64,000 bases of DNA from Prorocentrum cordatum (GCA_963575745.1 CAUYUJ010015275.1:197792-261791), one strand, 5' to 3'; shown: positions 1-11,850, counted from the first letter of the stretch. A program made the numbers and translations. The notes: generated by a model not told the origin, from the sequence alone.

Positions 1-1640
1 TATGAAGGATTGCCTTGAGGTTGCGCGAATTGGTGCAGGTGCCCGTGGACGAGGCGAATGCGGACAGATCAGGCCAGCATTAGTCGCTCGTGGTAGCGCA
101 TCGACAAGCAGGGAACGCATCGAACATTGTCTTTGGATGCTTCGACCTTGACCGTTTGGGCCAGCGCTCGCACAAAACAAGGGCTGCGAAGCTGGCAAAT
201 CTATGGATGCCAAGTTCGCCAAGCGTGACGAGCGTGAAGTGTGCTGTACAAGTGAATGACGACGGCTGCGGAGTGCACGTGTTGTGCGACGCCGTCACCG
301 TGTTGACGGACTTCCTGCTTTCGCCATCCTGGCGCGCGTGCGGGGCGGAGGGGAGGGGAAGCTGGCCTCGCCCCGCGTCTTCGAAGTGTGCCTGCGGCGG
401 GCGAGGAGGGAGGGGCGCCGCGCGGCAAGGTGGAACTCTTCCGCGAGGCGGGGCGACCCAAATGCCTGGCGGTGATTTTTCGCGCGGATGTGCAGGCGAA
501 TGCCGAGTTGGAGAAGTTTGGCTTTCTCCCCGGCGACCCCCCGGAGGTCGGGAGGTTCTGCTTCGACTCGCGGCGGCGCGGCGGCAGGGCCGCCGGCAGG
601 GCGCCGCTGTCTTGGCAAATTTGGCGCCCTGCCGCCGCGCGGGCATCCTGGCGGTCGAACATAGTCCCCTGGCAACGCTTGTGTTTAGCGTCCACCGAAC
701 GCCCCGTGGCGGATTCAATCCCGAGAGACGCCGCGAGACGCCGCCAGGCCCGCGACGCGCCGCGAGACGTGGCGAGACGCCGCGCGCTGTTTGGGCAGAC
801 GCGTGCTTGCGCGCGCCTCCGCGTGCGCCCACGCGGCGGCTCGGGCGCCTGGGGCCGCCAGGCAACGCAGACTGCCAACTCTCCGAGCGCACCGCGCCAG
901 GTTCTCGCGTGCAAGAGGCGCGTGGGCGGCGTGCGGGATCTGCCGCTGACTGCATTCGCCCCCCATGTACGGGGCCCGGCTGACGCATGGGCCGTGCTTG
1001 AGGGAGGTTCGTTGCTTCGCCGACCAGGAGAGCGTCGGCCAGACCGTGAAGCGGACCGGCGAGAACGAGGAGGTCGTTGCCCCGTTGCAACTCTTGCCGC
1101 AGCGACGTGGTCGAGCGGTGGTCGGCGAGGGTGGGGGGGCCTCGCCTTTGGCTGGTACCTTTGGCGCTGGCCTGCGGCGGAGCACGCCGTGATGCGTTCG
1201 GGCTCGCGCGAGAGAGTGCGCGCTTCAGGATGGTTGCGTTGCAAGACAGGGGCGCGAAGTCGCCGCTTGCGCGGGCGTCGCGCGTCCGAAAGGTACAGTG
1301 CCAGGCCCCGAGACATTGGGCGATGTGGAGGTCGCCCTGCGGGGGCCCTTCGTGGTCCTGCGCGGCATGGCGCTGGAAATAATGGCGCCAGCGCTGCAGC
1401 GGAAGCACGATTCGGAACAAGCGGAAGCGCGGAAATGTAGTCACCGCTGCAGCGGGAAAAAGATTCGGAACGAACGGTAATCCGGTAGCCCGAAAATGAT
1501 GCCAGCGTTTCAGCGAGAGCAGCAGTTTGAAACAACATTTAAGGGAAAACCCAACAGCCGGGAATCCTCTGCCTAAAAAACCAGTGCGCGGAGGGAGGCC
1601 GAATACTTCCCGGACGCCACCAGGGGAAAGAGGAGAGTAG
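1..1640. other. GC-rich unassigned stretch
   Basis: Several long overlapping open frames occur on both strands (minus strand 80-1444 is the longest), as expected from high GC content. None has a recognisable motif, and codon-like signal does not favour one strand. I see no gene that can be supported. Confidence 0.4.
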
Positions 1641-1667
1641 TATTCATATAGTGTAACTGCTGAGGAG

Positions 1668-1750
1668 CAAACCCTTCTCCGAAGGGGAAAGGGCTTTTGG
1701 AAGAAGAACTCTTATTGTTAGACCACCTACGCCCACAGGGCTGGTGGGAC
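1668..1750 (+). repeat. Double-hairpin repeat, copy 1
   Basis: A small hairpin (CCTTCTCC-GAAGGGG) is followed by a second one, CCACCTACGCCC pairing with GGGCTGGTGG, at 1723-1748. The same two hairpins in the same order recur at 28041-28113, 35612-35683 and 42806-42879. Confidence 0.6.
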
Positions 1751-1829
1751 TCTTCACGCCCTGCGCTTGCGCGGGGAAGCTCCTGCGCTTGCGCGGGGAA
1801 GCTCCTTCAGTTGGACCTGCAGATCCTTC

Positions 1830-1917
1830 CTGGAGGAGGAGGAGGAGGAGGAGGAGGAGGAGGAGGAGGAGGAGGAGGAGGAGCAGGAGCAGGAGCAGGA
1901 GCAGGAGGGGGAGGAGG
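1830..1917. repeat. (GGA)n microsatellite
   Basis: Uninterrupted GGA triplets, then GGAGCA triplets. Confidence 0.95.
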
Positions 1918-2254
1918 GCCCAAAGGTCACCAACGATGTTGGAGTACACCCTCCCTCCAAGCTCCCTCTTCATAGGCCCCTACAGCGGTTCATTTCCATT
2001 GGGGGAACAGCCTCGTTGGAAGACACCCGTTTGAAGACCTTGAAGCATGCCAAAACATTGTTCTCGCGAGTCCAACGCCACGGATCAACCTGACTGTTGG
2101 GTCTTGACGATCCTGAATCGCGCCAGAACGCCAATCCTAGGTTTTCAACATAGAAAATCAACGTAACTGTTGCGTCCGCATAATCTTTAATCCTTCCAAG
2201 CACCTTTCTGGTACGTTGATGATGGGAATTGGTGAAACTCTTGAGAATTTTGTT

Positions 2255-2660
2255 ATCGAATGTGCGCGGCGCCAAGGCGAGAGTCACTTTTGGAATGGAG
2301 CCGCCCTCGGTCCGTAAAGCCATTGTAATTTTTTTCAAACGAATATGAGCACCGCGCTAAATCGAAAACCACATTTTGAAAACCAGTCGCCCTCAATCCG
2401 TGGAGCTGTTCAGTATTTTTGAATCGAATGTGCGCCGTGCTAAGGCGATAACCACATTTTGAAAACGACCCGCTCTCAATCCGTGAAGCTCTTGCACATT
2501 TTCAAGAACGAAGGTGCGCCGCGCTAAGGCGAGAGCCACATTTTGAAAACTACTCGCCCTCAATCAGTGAAGCTCTTGCAAATTCAAAAAACGAATCTGC
2601 GCCGCGTTGAGGCGGGAGCCACATTTTGAAAACGACCCGCCTTCCATCTGTTGAACGGCT
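2255..2660. repeat. 83-84 bp tandem repeat, about five copies
   Basis: The marker CACATTTTGAAAAC recurs at about 2371, 2454, 2538 and 2621, with a diverged first copy near 2288. Each unit also carries GTGCGCCGCGCTAAGGCGA and CCCTCAATCCGTGAAGCTC. Diverged copies of the same unit lie at about 40220-40440, 41100-41420 and 46235-46275. Confidence 0.85.
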
Positions 2661-2787
2661 GCCAATTTTTAGGCCTCAGAGTCGTAGATGGTGAGGAAGT
2701 CTCAGGCAAAACGCCCGGCCCGCCCTAAAAACTGGCCTGGGGGTGCGACAGGGAGAATTCGATGACAAGGAGAAGGAAAAGGATTGG

Positions 2788-2840
2788 AGGAGGAGGAGGA
2801 GGAGGAGGAGGAAAAGGAGGAGGAGGAGGAGGAAGAGGAG

Positions 2841-2890
<50 letters not shown>

Positions 2891-3019
2891 TGAAGAGGAA
2901 TACATAAAAATGATTATGATGACGATCATGACGCTGATGATGTTGATGATGATGATGCCGATGATGATGATGATGATGGTGATGATGGTGATGATGATGG
3001 TGATGATGGTGATGATGAT

Positions 3020-3112
<93 letters not shown>

Positions 3113-3195
3113 GGTGGTGATGATGATGATGAGGAGGAGGAGGAGGAGGACGAGGACGAGGACGAGGAGGAGGAGGAGGAGGAGGAGGAGGAGGA
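2788..3195. repeat. Compound (GGA)n-(GAT)n-(GAG)n microsatellite
   Basis: GGA triplets to about 2892, GAT/GGT triplets at 2933-3128, then GAG triplets to 3195. The long open frames here are poly-Glu, poly-Met or poly-His artefacts. Confidence 0.95.
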
Positions 3196-3212
3196 AGAGG
3201 CGGACCCGGGAT

Positions 3213-4056
3213 CTGAGGGCGGGTCTGGAAAACGAGGCGGCCGCGCTCCTTCACTTGCAGTCGGCCGAAGGCGGGGCGTGGCTCCAGGCGGCGTGTCGTG
3301 ACCGAAACGTGCTGTCAGACGACGCGTTCTGTGTCCGTCTGCGGCGGCGCTTTCTCTTCGAAGACCGAGCTGCGCAAGGGGCGCTGCCGTGCAGGCTCTG
3401 GGCTCGCAGTGCTCGCGGAGCATGCGGGTGTACCGCGCGGTCCCGCTGGGGCAGCCATGCCGTCTACTGCGAAAAGGGGCCTGGCCTCTCTCGGTGACAC
3501 AACTACTGCCGAGACGAATTGGCCGAATGTTGCTGCGAGCACGTGGACCCAGAGACGCTCACGGAGCAGCGCGTGCCCCGCTGGGACCGCCCGGACGCAG
3601 ATGGCTTGGAACGGCCGGTGCTCGACGTGGGCGTGCCCAGAGACCCAGCGGGCCCTGGGCCCTTGTTCATCGACGTGTCGGTCGCGGAGGCGGCGTCGGC
3701 CGTCGCCAGCGCCGTGCGGGCCCGCGCCCGACGCCCAGGCCTGTCTGCAGTTGACCGAGAGCGCACAAAGCACTCGCGCTATCCCCGCGCTGTCCCGGCG
3801 AAGAGCTGCTGCGGGCCGCCCTCGAGGCAGGGGGGGCGCTGGGGGCGCGAGTTCCGTCTCTGGTCTCGCTCCGTCCTGCCGGAGGGTCCGCGACTGGTTG
3901 AGCGACTCGCTGAGCTGCGCTGCCGGCTGGCCGTGTCGCTGCAGCGGGGCGTCGCCGCCTCGCTGCTGGCCGCCAGCGCGGGGGCCGCGCGCCCGTGGAA
4001 GGTGTGGTGGCGCTTGGCCACTGCTCGGCGCGATAGCGCCCTGGGAGTTCGAGTAG
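3213..4056 (+). pseudogene. R2-like non-LTR retrotransposon, C-terminal zinc knuckle and endonuclease-like region
   Basis: One frame, opening right after the GAG microsatellite, reads a Cys/His cluster (LPC...CGC...GSHAVYC, about 3385-3475), then HNYCRDELA. It continues with a PD-(D/E)xK-like arrangement: RPD at about 3588, FIDVSV at about 3667 and ERTKHSRY at about 3760. An alpha-helical tail (ERLAELRCRLAVSLQRGVAASLLAA) follows. This order is that of the C-terminus of R2-clade retrotransposons with a restriction-like endonuclease. An in-frame TGA at 3495-3497, between the Cys/His cluster and the endonuclease, and the absence of any upstream RT show a truncated, dead copy. The family call is from motif layout only. 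Confidence 0.65.
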
Positions 4057-4227
4057 GCCAGCTCCCGTGCGTGGGGGGGAATTCGTTCCTTTTCCCCTCT
4101 CTGCTTCCTCCTCCTCTTTCGTCCTCTTCTTCCCCTTCCTCCTTTTCGCGGCGCCGACCTGGTCCGCGGCCCCAGGGGCGCCTAACAAGGGGGGTGGGGC
4201 GGCGCAGACCCCTAGGTTCCGTTCCCC

Positions 4228-4378
4228 CCTCCTCCTCCTCCTCCTCCTCCTCCTCCTCCTCGTCCTCCTCCTCCTCCTCCTCTTCCTCCTACTCCTCCCC
4301 CTCCTCCTCCTCCTCCTCCTCCTCCTCTTCCGCCTCCTCCTTCTCCTCCTCCTTCTCCTCCTCCTCCTCCTCCTCCCA
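4228..4378. repeat. (TCC)n microsatellite
   Basis: TCC triplets with a few substitutions, directly downstream of the retrotransposon fragment. Confidence 0.95.
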
Positions 4379-4708
4379 TTTCTTCCTCCGAAGGAACGTC
4401 GTCCCTAGGCGTGCAGAGTTGCTGCTTTTATTCCTGTTATTGGGAAGGGGGTCCTGTCGTGTTCCCCGGTGTGCCTTCGATTCAAAACCGCGCCGTGGGG
4501 GCGGAGAAATGTGGTACCCCCTTCTGAGTCGCGGGGGCCCCGTTGCCTGTTATCATGATGTCCGACGGCCCCGGGGCCCGAAGGCGGCCTCCGGTCGCCA
4601 AGAGCATCGTTGAAGTAATGCGTTGGGCGTTCCTCATACGCTTGACCCCAGTGGCCACCCGTTCCAAAAAGGAATGGGTGCAGGGACCGCGGCCGCACCA
4701 GGAGGATT

Positions 4709-4904
4709 CTGATGATGATGCTGCTGCTGATGATGATGATGGTGGTGGTGGTGATGATTCTGATGGTGTTGGTGTTGGTGATTTTGATGATGATGCTGAT
4801 GCTGATGCTGATGCTGATGCTGATGCTGATGCTGTGGCTGATGCTGATGCTGATGTTGATGCTGCTGATGATGATGCTGATGATGATGATGACGTGACGA
4901 TGAC

Positions 4905-5002
<98 letters not shown>

Positions 5003-5200
5003 GGAGGAGGAGGAGGAGGAGGAGGAGGAGGAGGAGGAGGGCGGAAGAGGAGGAGGAGGAAACGGAGGAGGATGATGAGGAGGAGGAGCAGGAGGGGGAG
5101 GAGGAGGAGGAGGAGGAGGAGCAGGAGGAGGAGGAGGAAGAGGAGGAGGAGGAAGATGAGGAGGAGGAGGAAGAGGAGGAGGAGGAAGAAAAAGACGAAG
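4709..5200. repeat. Compound GAT/GCT to (ATG)n to (GAG)n microsatellite
   Basis: GAT mixed with GCT and GGT to about 4905, nearly pure ATG at 4908-5000, then GAG to about 5200. Confidence 0.95.
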
Positions 5201-6050
5201 AATAATACGACTAATACAAATATTAATACTACGAAGAAAACTATTACAAATAGTAAGACTAAGCGTGAGAAGAAGCATGATACGAACACTAAGAAAACTG
5301 AACAGACGAACAACAATACTAATACGCTTAATAATAACAACTTACTAGGCATACCACTATTATTACGAATAGTAAGAACATGACAATACCAATAGTTAGA
5401 CTACGAAGAAAGTACTAATAAGAAGAATATCATTAGACTAATAATAAAGCTAAGACGAAACATAGTAGTCATACGAAACAGAAAGTAATTCTAAGCTGGG
5501 AATGTCAACTAAGAAGAATCCGACGGCGAATACGAATCATACTACTAATACTAACACAAGGAAGACACTTAACAAAACAGATAACTCAATACGAATAATT
5601 CGGCGACTAAGACTAACAACAATATTATAAATGTGACTAAGGAACATAATACGACCGACGAAAACTTGTACTACTGAGACTAAGCACACTAGTACTAATA
5701 TCACTTACAATACACATACAAGTATTCATAATAATAATAACAACAAGAATATTAGTATTACTAAGAGGAGGCGTATTAATGATGTGCATAAGGCGAATAA
5801 GACGAACACTAATTTCTTAATGTAGAGAATAAGAAGACTACTACTGCCATCGTCAATGCTAATAACACGAATTATGATACTACTGCTATTAGTAATAAGA
5901 ACAAGTGACAGGAATACTACTACGAAGGGAAGGCGTAGAAGGAGGAGGAGGTGGAAGGGGGGAGGTGGAGAAAAGGAGGAGGAAACATAACACTATTGCT
6001 GCAACTAGTATGAATAATACTACTAATAATACGAAGAAGAAACATAACAG
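5201..6050. other. A-rich stretch with degenerate three-base periodicity
   Basis: It is low in GC compared with its surroundings and made mostly of the triplets AAT, ACT, ACG, AAG and ATA. Frames are broken by stops, and no motif was recognised. It may be a strongly decayed trinucleotide array continuing the microsatellites on both sides. Confidence 0.5.
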
Positions 6051-6293
6051 AAGAGGAGGAGGAGGAGGAGGAGGAGGAGGAGGAGCAGGGAACAGAAGGA
6101 GCAGGGAGCAGGAGGAGGAGGAGGAGGAAAAGGAAGGGGAGGGGGAGCGGGAGGAGGAAGAGGAGGAGGAGAAGGAGGAGGAGGAGGAGGGGGAGGAGGA
6201 GGAGGACGATGCTGATGATGATGATGATGATGATGATGAGGAGGAGGAGGAGGAGGAGGAGGAGGAAGATGATGACACTGATGATGATGATGC

Positions 6294-6325
<32 letters not shown>

Positions 6326-6375
6326 CCGATGATGCTGATGATGCTGCTGATGATGGTGATGATGATGATGATGAC

Positions 6376-6434
<59 letters not shown>

Positions 6435-6830
6435 GGATGATGATTATGATGATGATGATGACGAGGAGGAGGAGGAGGAAGAGGAGCAGGAGGATGTGGA
6501 GAGGGGGAGGAGGAGCTGGAGGAGGAGCAGGAGGAGGAGGGGGAGGAGGAGGAGCAGGAGGAGGAGGAGGGAGGAGGAGGAGGAGGAGCAGTAAGAGGAG
6601 GAGGAGCAGTAGAGAGGAGGAGAGGAGGAGGAGGAGGAGGAGGAGAGGAGGAGGAGGAGAGCAGTAGGAGGAGGAGGAAGAGGAGGAGGAGGAAACGGAA
6701 GAGGAGGAGGTGGAGGAGGAGGAGGTGGAGGAGGAGGAGGAGGAGGAGGAGGTGCAGTGGGAGGGGGAGGCGGAGGGGGAGGGAGAGGGGGAGGGAGGAT
6801 GGAGAGGAAGGAGGGGGAGGGAGCTTTTCC
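6051..6830. repeat. Compound GGA/GAT/GGA microsatellite
   Basis: GGA at 6051-6205, GAT at 6206-6460 and GGA/GGAGCA to about 6830, grading into the pyrimidine tract before ALDH exon A. Confidence 0.95.
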
Positions 6831-6937
6831 CTCCTCTCCCTCTTTTCCCTCCTCTCTCCCTCCTCCCTCTTTCCCTCCCTCCTCCCTCCTGCTTGGCAGA
6901 GCGAGCAGGGCTGCTCGATCCGTGTCGGGCGGTGCAG

Positions 6938-6991
6938 GTGTACGACGACTTCTGCGAGCAGATCTCGTCGCTGGTCCGGACGATGAAGCAG
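6938..6991 (+). CDS. ALDH exon A (partial CDS), VYDDF segment
   Basis: It encodes 18 residues, VYDDFCEQISSLVRTMKQ, matching the ALDH helix that follows the catalytic cysteine strand (family pattern: RFFV followed by a short helix and I..V). The acceptor is gcAG|GTG after a strong pyrimidine tract at about 6828-6892. The donor is CAG|GAGTGT, a GA donor. Both boundaries are in phase 0. The preceding exon should end in an 'RFF'-like strand and was not found in the first 6.9 kb. Confidence 0.75.
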
Positions 6992-7078
6992 GAGTGTGCC
7001 TCCCTTTGCTCGGCCCGTCCCCGCGGGGCGCCGCGCTCTCTCCGAGGCCTCCTTCACTATTCCTCCCTCTCACCACTC

Positions 7079-7227
7079 ACCAAACCACCCCAACCCAACC
7101 CGAAGGCCTCCATTTGACCTCCATTTCCAGTTGGGGGGGGTCGGGGAACATCGAGAAAACACATATGGAACCCGTACCCCCCCCAACCCGAAATTCGGGT
7201 CTTCGGGTTGGGTTGGGGTGGTCTGGT
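7079..7227. mobile_element. Short terminal-inverted-repeat element (MITE-like)
   Basis: The left arm at 7079-7105 and right arm at 7201-7227 are inverted copies matching at 26 of 27 positions (right arm starts CTTCGGGTTGGGTTGGGG). The 149-bp element sits in the ALDH intron just after exon A. No coding capacity; no clear target duplication. Confidence 0.7.
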
Positions 7228-7639
7228 AGGTAGTCACCCTCACTCCCGCCTCCCCCGCAACCACTCGATATGAAAGGTACCCCAGCAAAGCACACTGGCA
7301 GCAGCAACGGTGAAGATGCGGGTCTAGGAGTAGGACGTCGGCCAGTGAAAACGCGCATTCCGAGTTATTCCTCGGGTTTCTCAGGGATCGCACGAAGTGC
7401 GGTAGGGTGTTCACTTTCGCGTCAGAAGCATTTGCGGGAGTGAAGTTCTGGCAACACGAAGAGCTGGAATTGCTATGAGGTGTTTTTCTTTGATGTTCGA
7501 ATCGTACGCGGTAGTGGAGTTCTGGGAATACGGAGAGCTGGAAGTGCGGTCGGGTATGTAATTGTGTGCGCACCCTACCACACTGCTTATGCGCACGGGA
7601 ACGTGGCCGTCTGAACCAAAAAGGCAGCTGACATTTAGG

Positions 7640-7845
7640 CGATAGCACGATTCTGGAGTGAATTGTGTATTCAGTCTCAGGCGAAACCGCCGTCGGACCG
7701 CCGCCAGACCGGGCGTCCTCAGGATCCCCGTCCCCCCCGTGGGGGCGCTTCCGTGGGACTCTTTTGACCTCCTGTATTCCTGCAGGACCCCATGTCCTGA
7801 TTATGACGATGATGATGTTGATGATGATGATGCTGACAATCATGA

Positions 7846-7879
<34 letters not shown>

Positions 7880-8071
7880 GATGATGATGATGCTGCTGAT
7901 GCTGCTGATGATGATGCTGCTGCTGATGATGGTGATGTTGGTGATGATAACGATGATGATGCTGATGATGATGCCGATGCTGATGCTGATGCTGATGATG
8001 ATTATAATAATGCTGCGGATGATGATGATGGTGGTGATGATAATGATGCTGCCGCTGCTGATTATGATGAC

Positions 8072-8110
<39 letters not shown>

Positions 8111-8144
8111 CATGATGATGATGATGGTGGGGATGATGATGATA

Positions 8145-8193
<49 letters not shown>

Positions 8194-8362
8194 CGATTGA
8201 TGATGATGATGATGATGATGATCATGATGATGATGCTGATGATGATGATGAGGATGATGATGTTGATGATGCTGCTGATGATGATGATGATGATGATAAT
8301 GATGATGACGATTATGCTGATGATGATGCTGATGCTGATGCTGATGCTGATGCTGATGCTGC

Positions 8363-8417
<55 letters not shown>

Positions 8418-9020
8418 CATCATTGTAGGGTGTGGTTCATAAGGGATCGTGGCCGTCCCGTGCCCCCTGTGGTAGCCAGCGTTGAGGCGATTGCAAGGTT
8501 CTGGAATCATTTGTGAGGAAGTTTCAGGCGAAACGGCCGCCGGACCGTGCGGTGTCAGGCTCCCCGTCCCCCCTGTGGGATTTCTCCGTGGCCCTTGGTT
8601 TTTTGCAAGGGGTCGTGTTCGTCCCGCCCCCCCCCGTGGCAGCCAGCATTGAGGCGAGGGCGCGATTCCGGAATAGGCTGTGAGGAAGTCGGGGGCACGA
8701 TTCCTGAGTAAATTGAGGGTGTCTCAGGCGAAACCGCCGCCGGAGCGCCGCAGGACCAGGCGGTCTCGGGCTCTTTGAATGTTTTTTGTGTTTCTCTACC
8801 TATCATTCGAATCCTCTAGCGAAGCGCTACGCGCACCTTCGTTTTGTTTTACGAGGGATCGTTGCCGATCTCCAGAGCACAAATGCAGCCAGCATTGAGG
8901 CGATAATGCGGTTCTTGAGTAAATTGACAGGAAGTCTCAGGCGAAACGGCTTGCGCACTGGCTGCAGGACGGGGGCGGTCTGGGGCTCCCTGTTCCTTTT
9001 CTGGGACTCTTCTGGAGTCC
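7640..9020. repeat. Interspersed 150-200 bp repeats with CAGGCGAAAC core
   Basis: The core CTCAGGCGAAACSGCCG, or a close variant, recurs at about 7677, 8525, 8723 and 8938. It is followed by CCGTCCCCCCYGTGGG-like blocks and preceded by TAGCCAGCRTTGAGGCGA. Related pieces occur at 2698-2755 and 46336-46395. Confidence 0.65.
7797..8425. repeat. (GAT)n-type microsatellite
   Basis: About 630 bp of GAT triplets interspersed with GCT and GGT, inserted inside the CAGGCGAAAC repeat region. Confidence 0.95.
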
Positions 9021-9042
9021 TTTGCTGCCTCCAGTAGATCGC

Positions 9043-9240
9043 AGGCCTAGAGGTTGGCACCAACACCAAGATCGGCGGTGTGCATCCGCCGAGGAAAGAC
9101 GATCCCGATCTCGGTGACGGTGGTAATATTCTGGCTTCCAAGGTCCACCGAACTATTACCACCAGCACCGACATTTAGGACCGTCTGCTCCATGTGGAGG
9201 CAACCCCCCTAAGCTGGTGTTGGTGCCAATTTCCAGGCCT
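9043..9240. mobile_element. TIR element with AGGCCT ends
   Basis: The left end at 9043-9069 (AGGCCTAGAGGTTGGCACC...) is the inverse of the right end at 9215-9240 (TGGTGTTGGTGCCAA...AGGCCT), with a few mismatches. The 198-bp element has no coding frame. It shares AGGCCT termini with the elements at 9668 and 27018. Confidence 0.65.
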
Positions 9241-9667
9241 CAAGTAGAACTCTTGAGAGCGAAACGCGATTAGGGAACTAAGCCCCTTCTTCCCTGAACC
9301 TCTGTTTCCAGGGCTCTTGTTTTGTTTTGTGTTGTGTTGTGTTGTGTGTGTGTGTTTGTGTTAGTACGTTCTTAGCACAAGCTGTGGTGCTGTCACCCCG
9401 CGGCTGGAGGCAACGTGTGTGTGTGTGTGTTTTCGGCAGCTCTGAGTGGCCCGGATTCCTCTCTCCCTTGTCGCGCCGAGGATCCTCGTCCTCCTCCTGT
9501 GCATGGCGGCCCCAATTTGCACACAGCGCGTCCTCTGTTGCCTATCCGCCGGAGCAATCGACCTCGGCCCAGCAGCCGCCGACGCAAAAGTGTGTGTGCG
9601 TTTGTGTGTGTGTGTGTTCGGATGTCCTAGCCCCGTGATCGGCCTGGACTCCGCGCGTTGCCTCTCC

Positions 9668-9885
9668 AGGCCTCCCAAGATGGGGTCCGAGCAGCTGGGG
9701 TCGGAGTATCCCGCCTTGTCGCCGATGCATCGACGATGCGGCTCGATGCGGAGCCCGATCTTCCCCACGCGGACGTCGCCGCTGCACCGCTGGCGTCGCC
9801 GACGCATCGACGACGCATCGCCGATGTCTCGGCGATGCGGCGAAGTCGTCCGACCCCATCTGCTCCGACCCCATCTGGGAGGCTT
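9668..9885. mobile_element. TIR element with internal CGATGCATCG palindromes, copy 1
   Basis: The left arm at 9668-9705 (AGGCCTCCCAAGATGGGGTC...) is inverted at 9849-9885. The interior is packed with GCGATG/CATCGC words that can fold on themselves. Copy 2 is at 27018-27245. Confidence 0.75.
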
Positions 9886-9989
9886 CTTGCCCTGGCCCTC
9901 CTTCCTGGTTGGTTGCCGTTGCTGCCTTCCCGCTTTGCCTCGCTTGCTGCCTCGGCTTGTCACCGCCGCACTGCGCCGTGTTGTCCTCG

Positions 9990-11070
9990 TTTCCTTCCTC
10001 CCCCTTCCCCCCTTTCTCCCCCCTTCTCCCCCCCCCTTCTCCCCCCATTTCGCCCCTTCCTCTTCCCCCCCCCCCTTTCCCCCCGTTCTCCCCCGTCCGT
10101 CCCCTCGCGGCTGCTCCCCCGCCAGGGTTTTGACCCAGCTTCTGCAGGCCTCGTGAGCTGCGCCGGTCCGCGCGCTCGCCTGGCTTGTGTTGCCCCGCGC
10201 CTGCGAGCGCGTGGCCGCGACGCCAAATTCTTGTTGTTTCGTTGATTGTATGTTATGATGATTCTCTTTGTTTGTTTGTTTGTTTGTTTGTTTGCGTGCT
10301 TGTGTTTTTGTTTCCGCATGCCAGAGTTCGCAATGCATTCTCACAGTCGGAGCGATGTGTCACTATCTCAGAGTGATAATCCGGCTGCAGCGTTGGCCTC
10401 AGCTCAGGATTGGCATGTTGCTCCTGCCGTTCAAAATGGCGCTCTCGCCCCAGCGCGGACACCATTTCTTGATCCGATTCCTTCCTCGTCGTTGTCGCTC
10501 CCCCCTTTTCCCCTCCTCTGCCTTCTGCTGGCCCTCTGCTCATCCCGCTACTCCTGCTGCTGCTGCTGCTGCTCCTCCTCCTTCTTCCTCATCCTACCCT
10601 TCCTCTCGGGGGTGGACAGAACCCCCAACAGTGACACGTCGATTAGTGAATTGTCCGTTTTCGGTTCTCGAGAGGGCGCCGTGGCCGTCATTTTCCAGGC
10701 TTGCGCCCGCCAGGTTTGGGCCTCAGGTCGTTTTCACTAAACCACGTTTTACTAAAGGGGGTTCTGTCCATCCCCGATCCTCCTGCCTATCCGCCTGCTC
10801 AGCCGCCACTTCCCCCTCCAGTGTACACAGGTCGCCCTTCTGACTGCCCATCGCACGACGGGGCCACTCGCGGGACCCAGGTCTGCTCGGACACCAGGTC
10901 GGCGGGTGCACAACCACAAACTGCGCCACGGGAAGGGTCGGTCGGGGTAGGATGTCAGACATGGCTCTCCTCCCTTCCGCCTCTCCTCCCTCCCGCCTCT
11001 CTCTCGCCGCCCGTGACCGGCCGGCAGGCGGCGGCGGCGATCGGCGGCGGGCGGCGGCGGCGGCGAGAGG
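9990..11070. other. C-rich then mixed sequence without a recognised gene
   Basis: CCCCTT tracts to about 10100, a (GTTT)n run near 10266-10292, then unassigned sequence. The word GGGGTAGGATGTCAGA at 10946 recurs at 11455 and 53507, with a variant near 36293. Confidence 0.4.
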
Positions 11071-11077
11071 TGGCGAA

Positions 11078-11361
<284 letters not shown>

Positions 11362-11644
11362 GCGCGAGCACCCGGGGGCGTTAGGGGGAAGGGGGGAAGG
11401 CATCTGCGAAGCACCGCCGTGCTTCTGGCCCTTTGCTAGGGGCAGGTGGTCGGGGTAGGATGTCAGACACGGCGCGCGCGAGCACTTGGCTCTCCTCCCT
11501 CCCGCCTCTCTCCTCCTGGCTCCCCGGGTGCAGGCGGCCGCTCGCCGCCGGGAGGCGGAGGGGAGCGAGGAGCGTGGTGGGCTTTCCTCAGTTCTCGACG
11601 CTTCGCGTGGTCCCGCCCGCCCATCCAGAAGCGATACTCGGAGA

Positions 11645-11850
11645 CATGGAAGCATGTAAACGTGTAAACACTCATTTTTGGATGCATGGAAGCATGGAAG
11701 CGTATAAACGCGGAAACGGACCATATTGTTGGAAGCATGGAAGATTGTTGGAAACGTATACGCACGGAAACATTGTTGGAAGCATGAAAGCATGGAAGCA
11801 TTGAAAAAGACCATATTGTTGGAGGCATGGAAGCGTATAAACACTCATTG
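11645..11850. repeat. Degenerate GGAAGCATGGAAGC minisatellite
   Basis: Words such as GGAAGCATGGAAGC, CGTATAAAC and ACCATATTGTTGG repeat irregularly. Confidence 0.6.

Noticed and set aside
80-1444. 454-residue open frame on the minus strand
   Set aside because: Very GC-rich DNA with equally long frames on the other strand; no motif and no sensible composition.
2676-3254. Poly-His, poly-Met, poly-Glu and poly-Ser open frames in microsatellites (here and at 4.4-5.3, 6.0-7.0, 7.7-8.5, 11, 43.4, 49-51, 52-53 and 63.5 kb)
   Set aside because: Three-base repeats are open in all frames by construction; no gene evidence.
8786-9174. tRNA-like or coding signals around TTCGAATCC at about 8806
   Set aside because: No cloverleaf can be formed around the box, and the frames have no motif.
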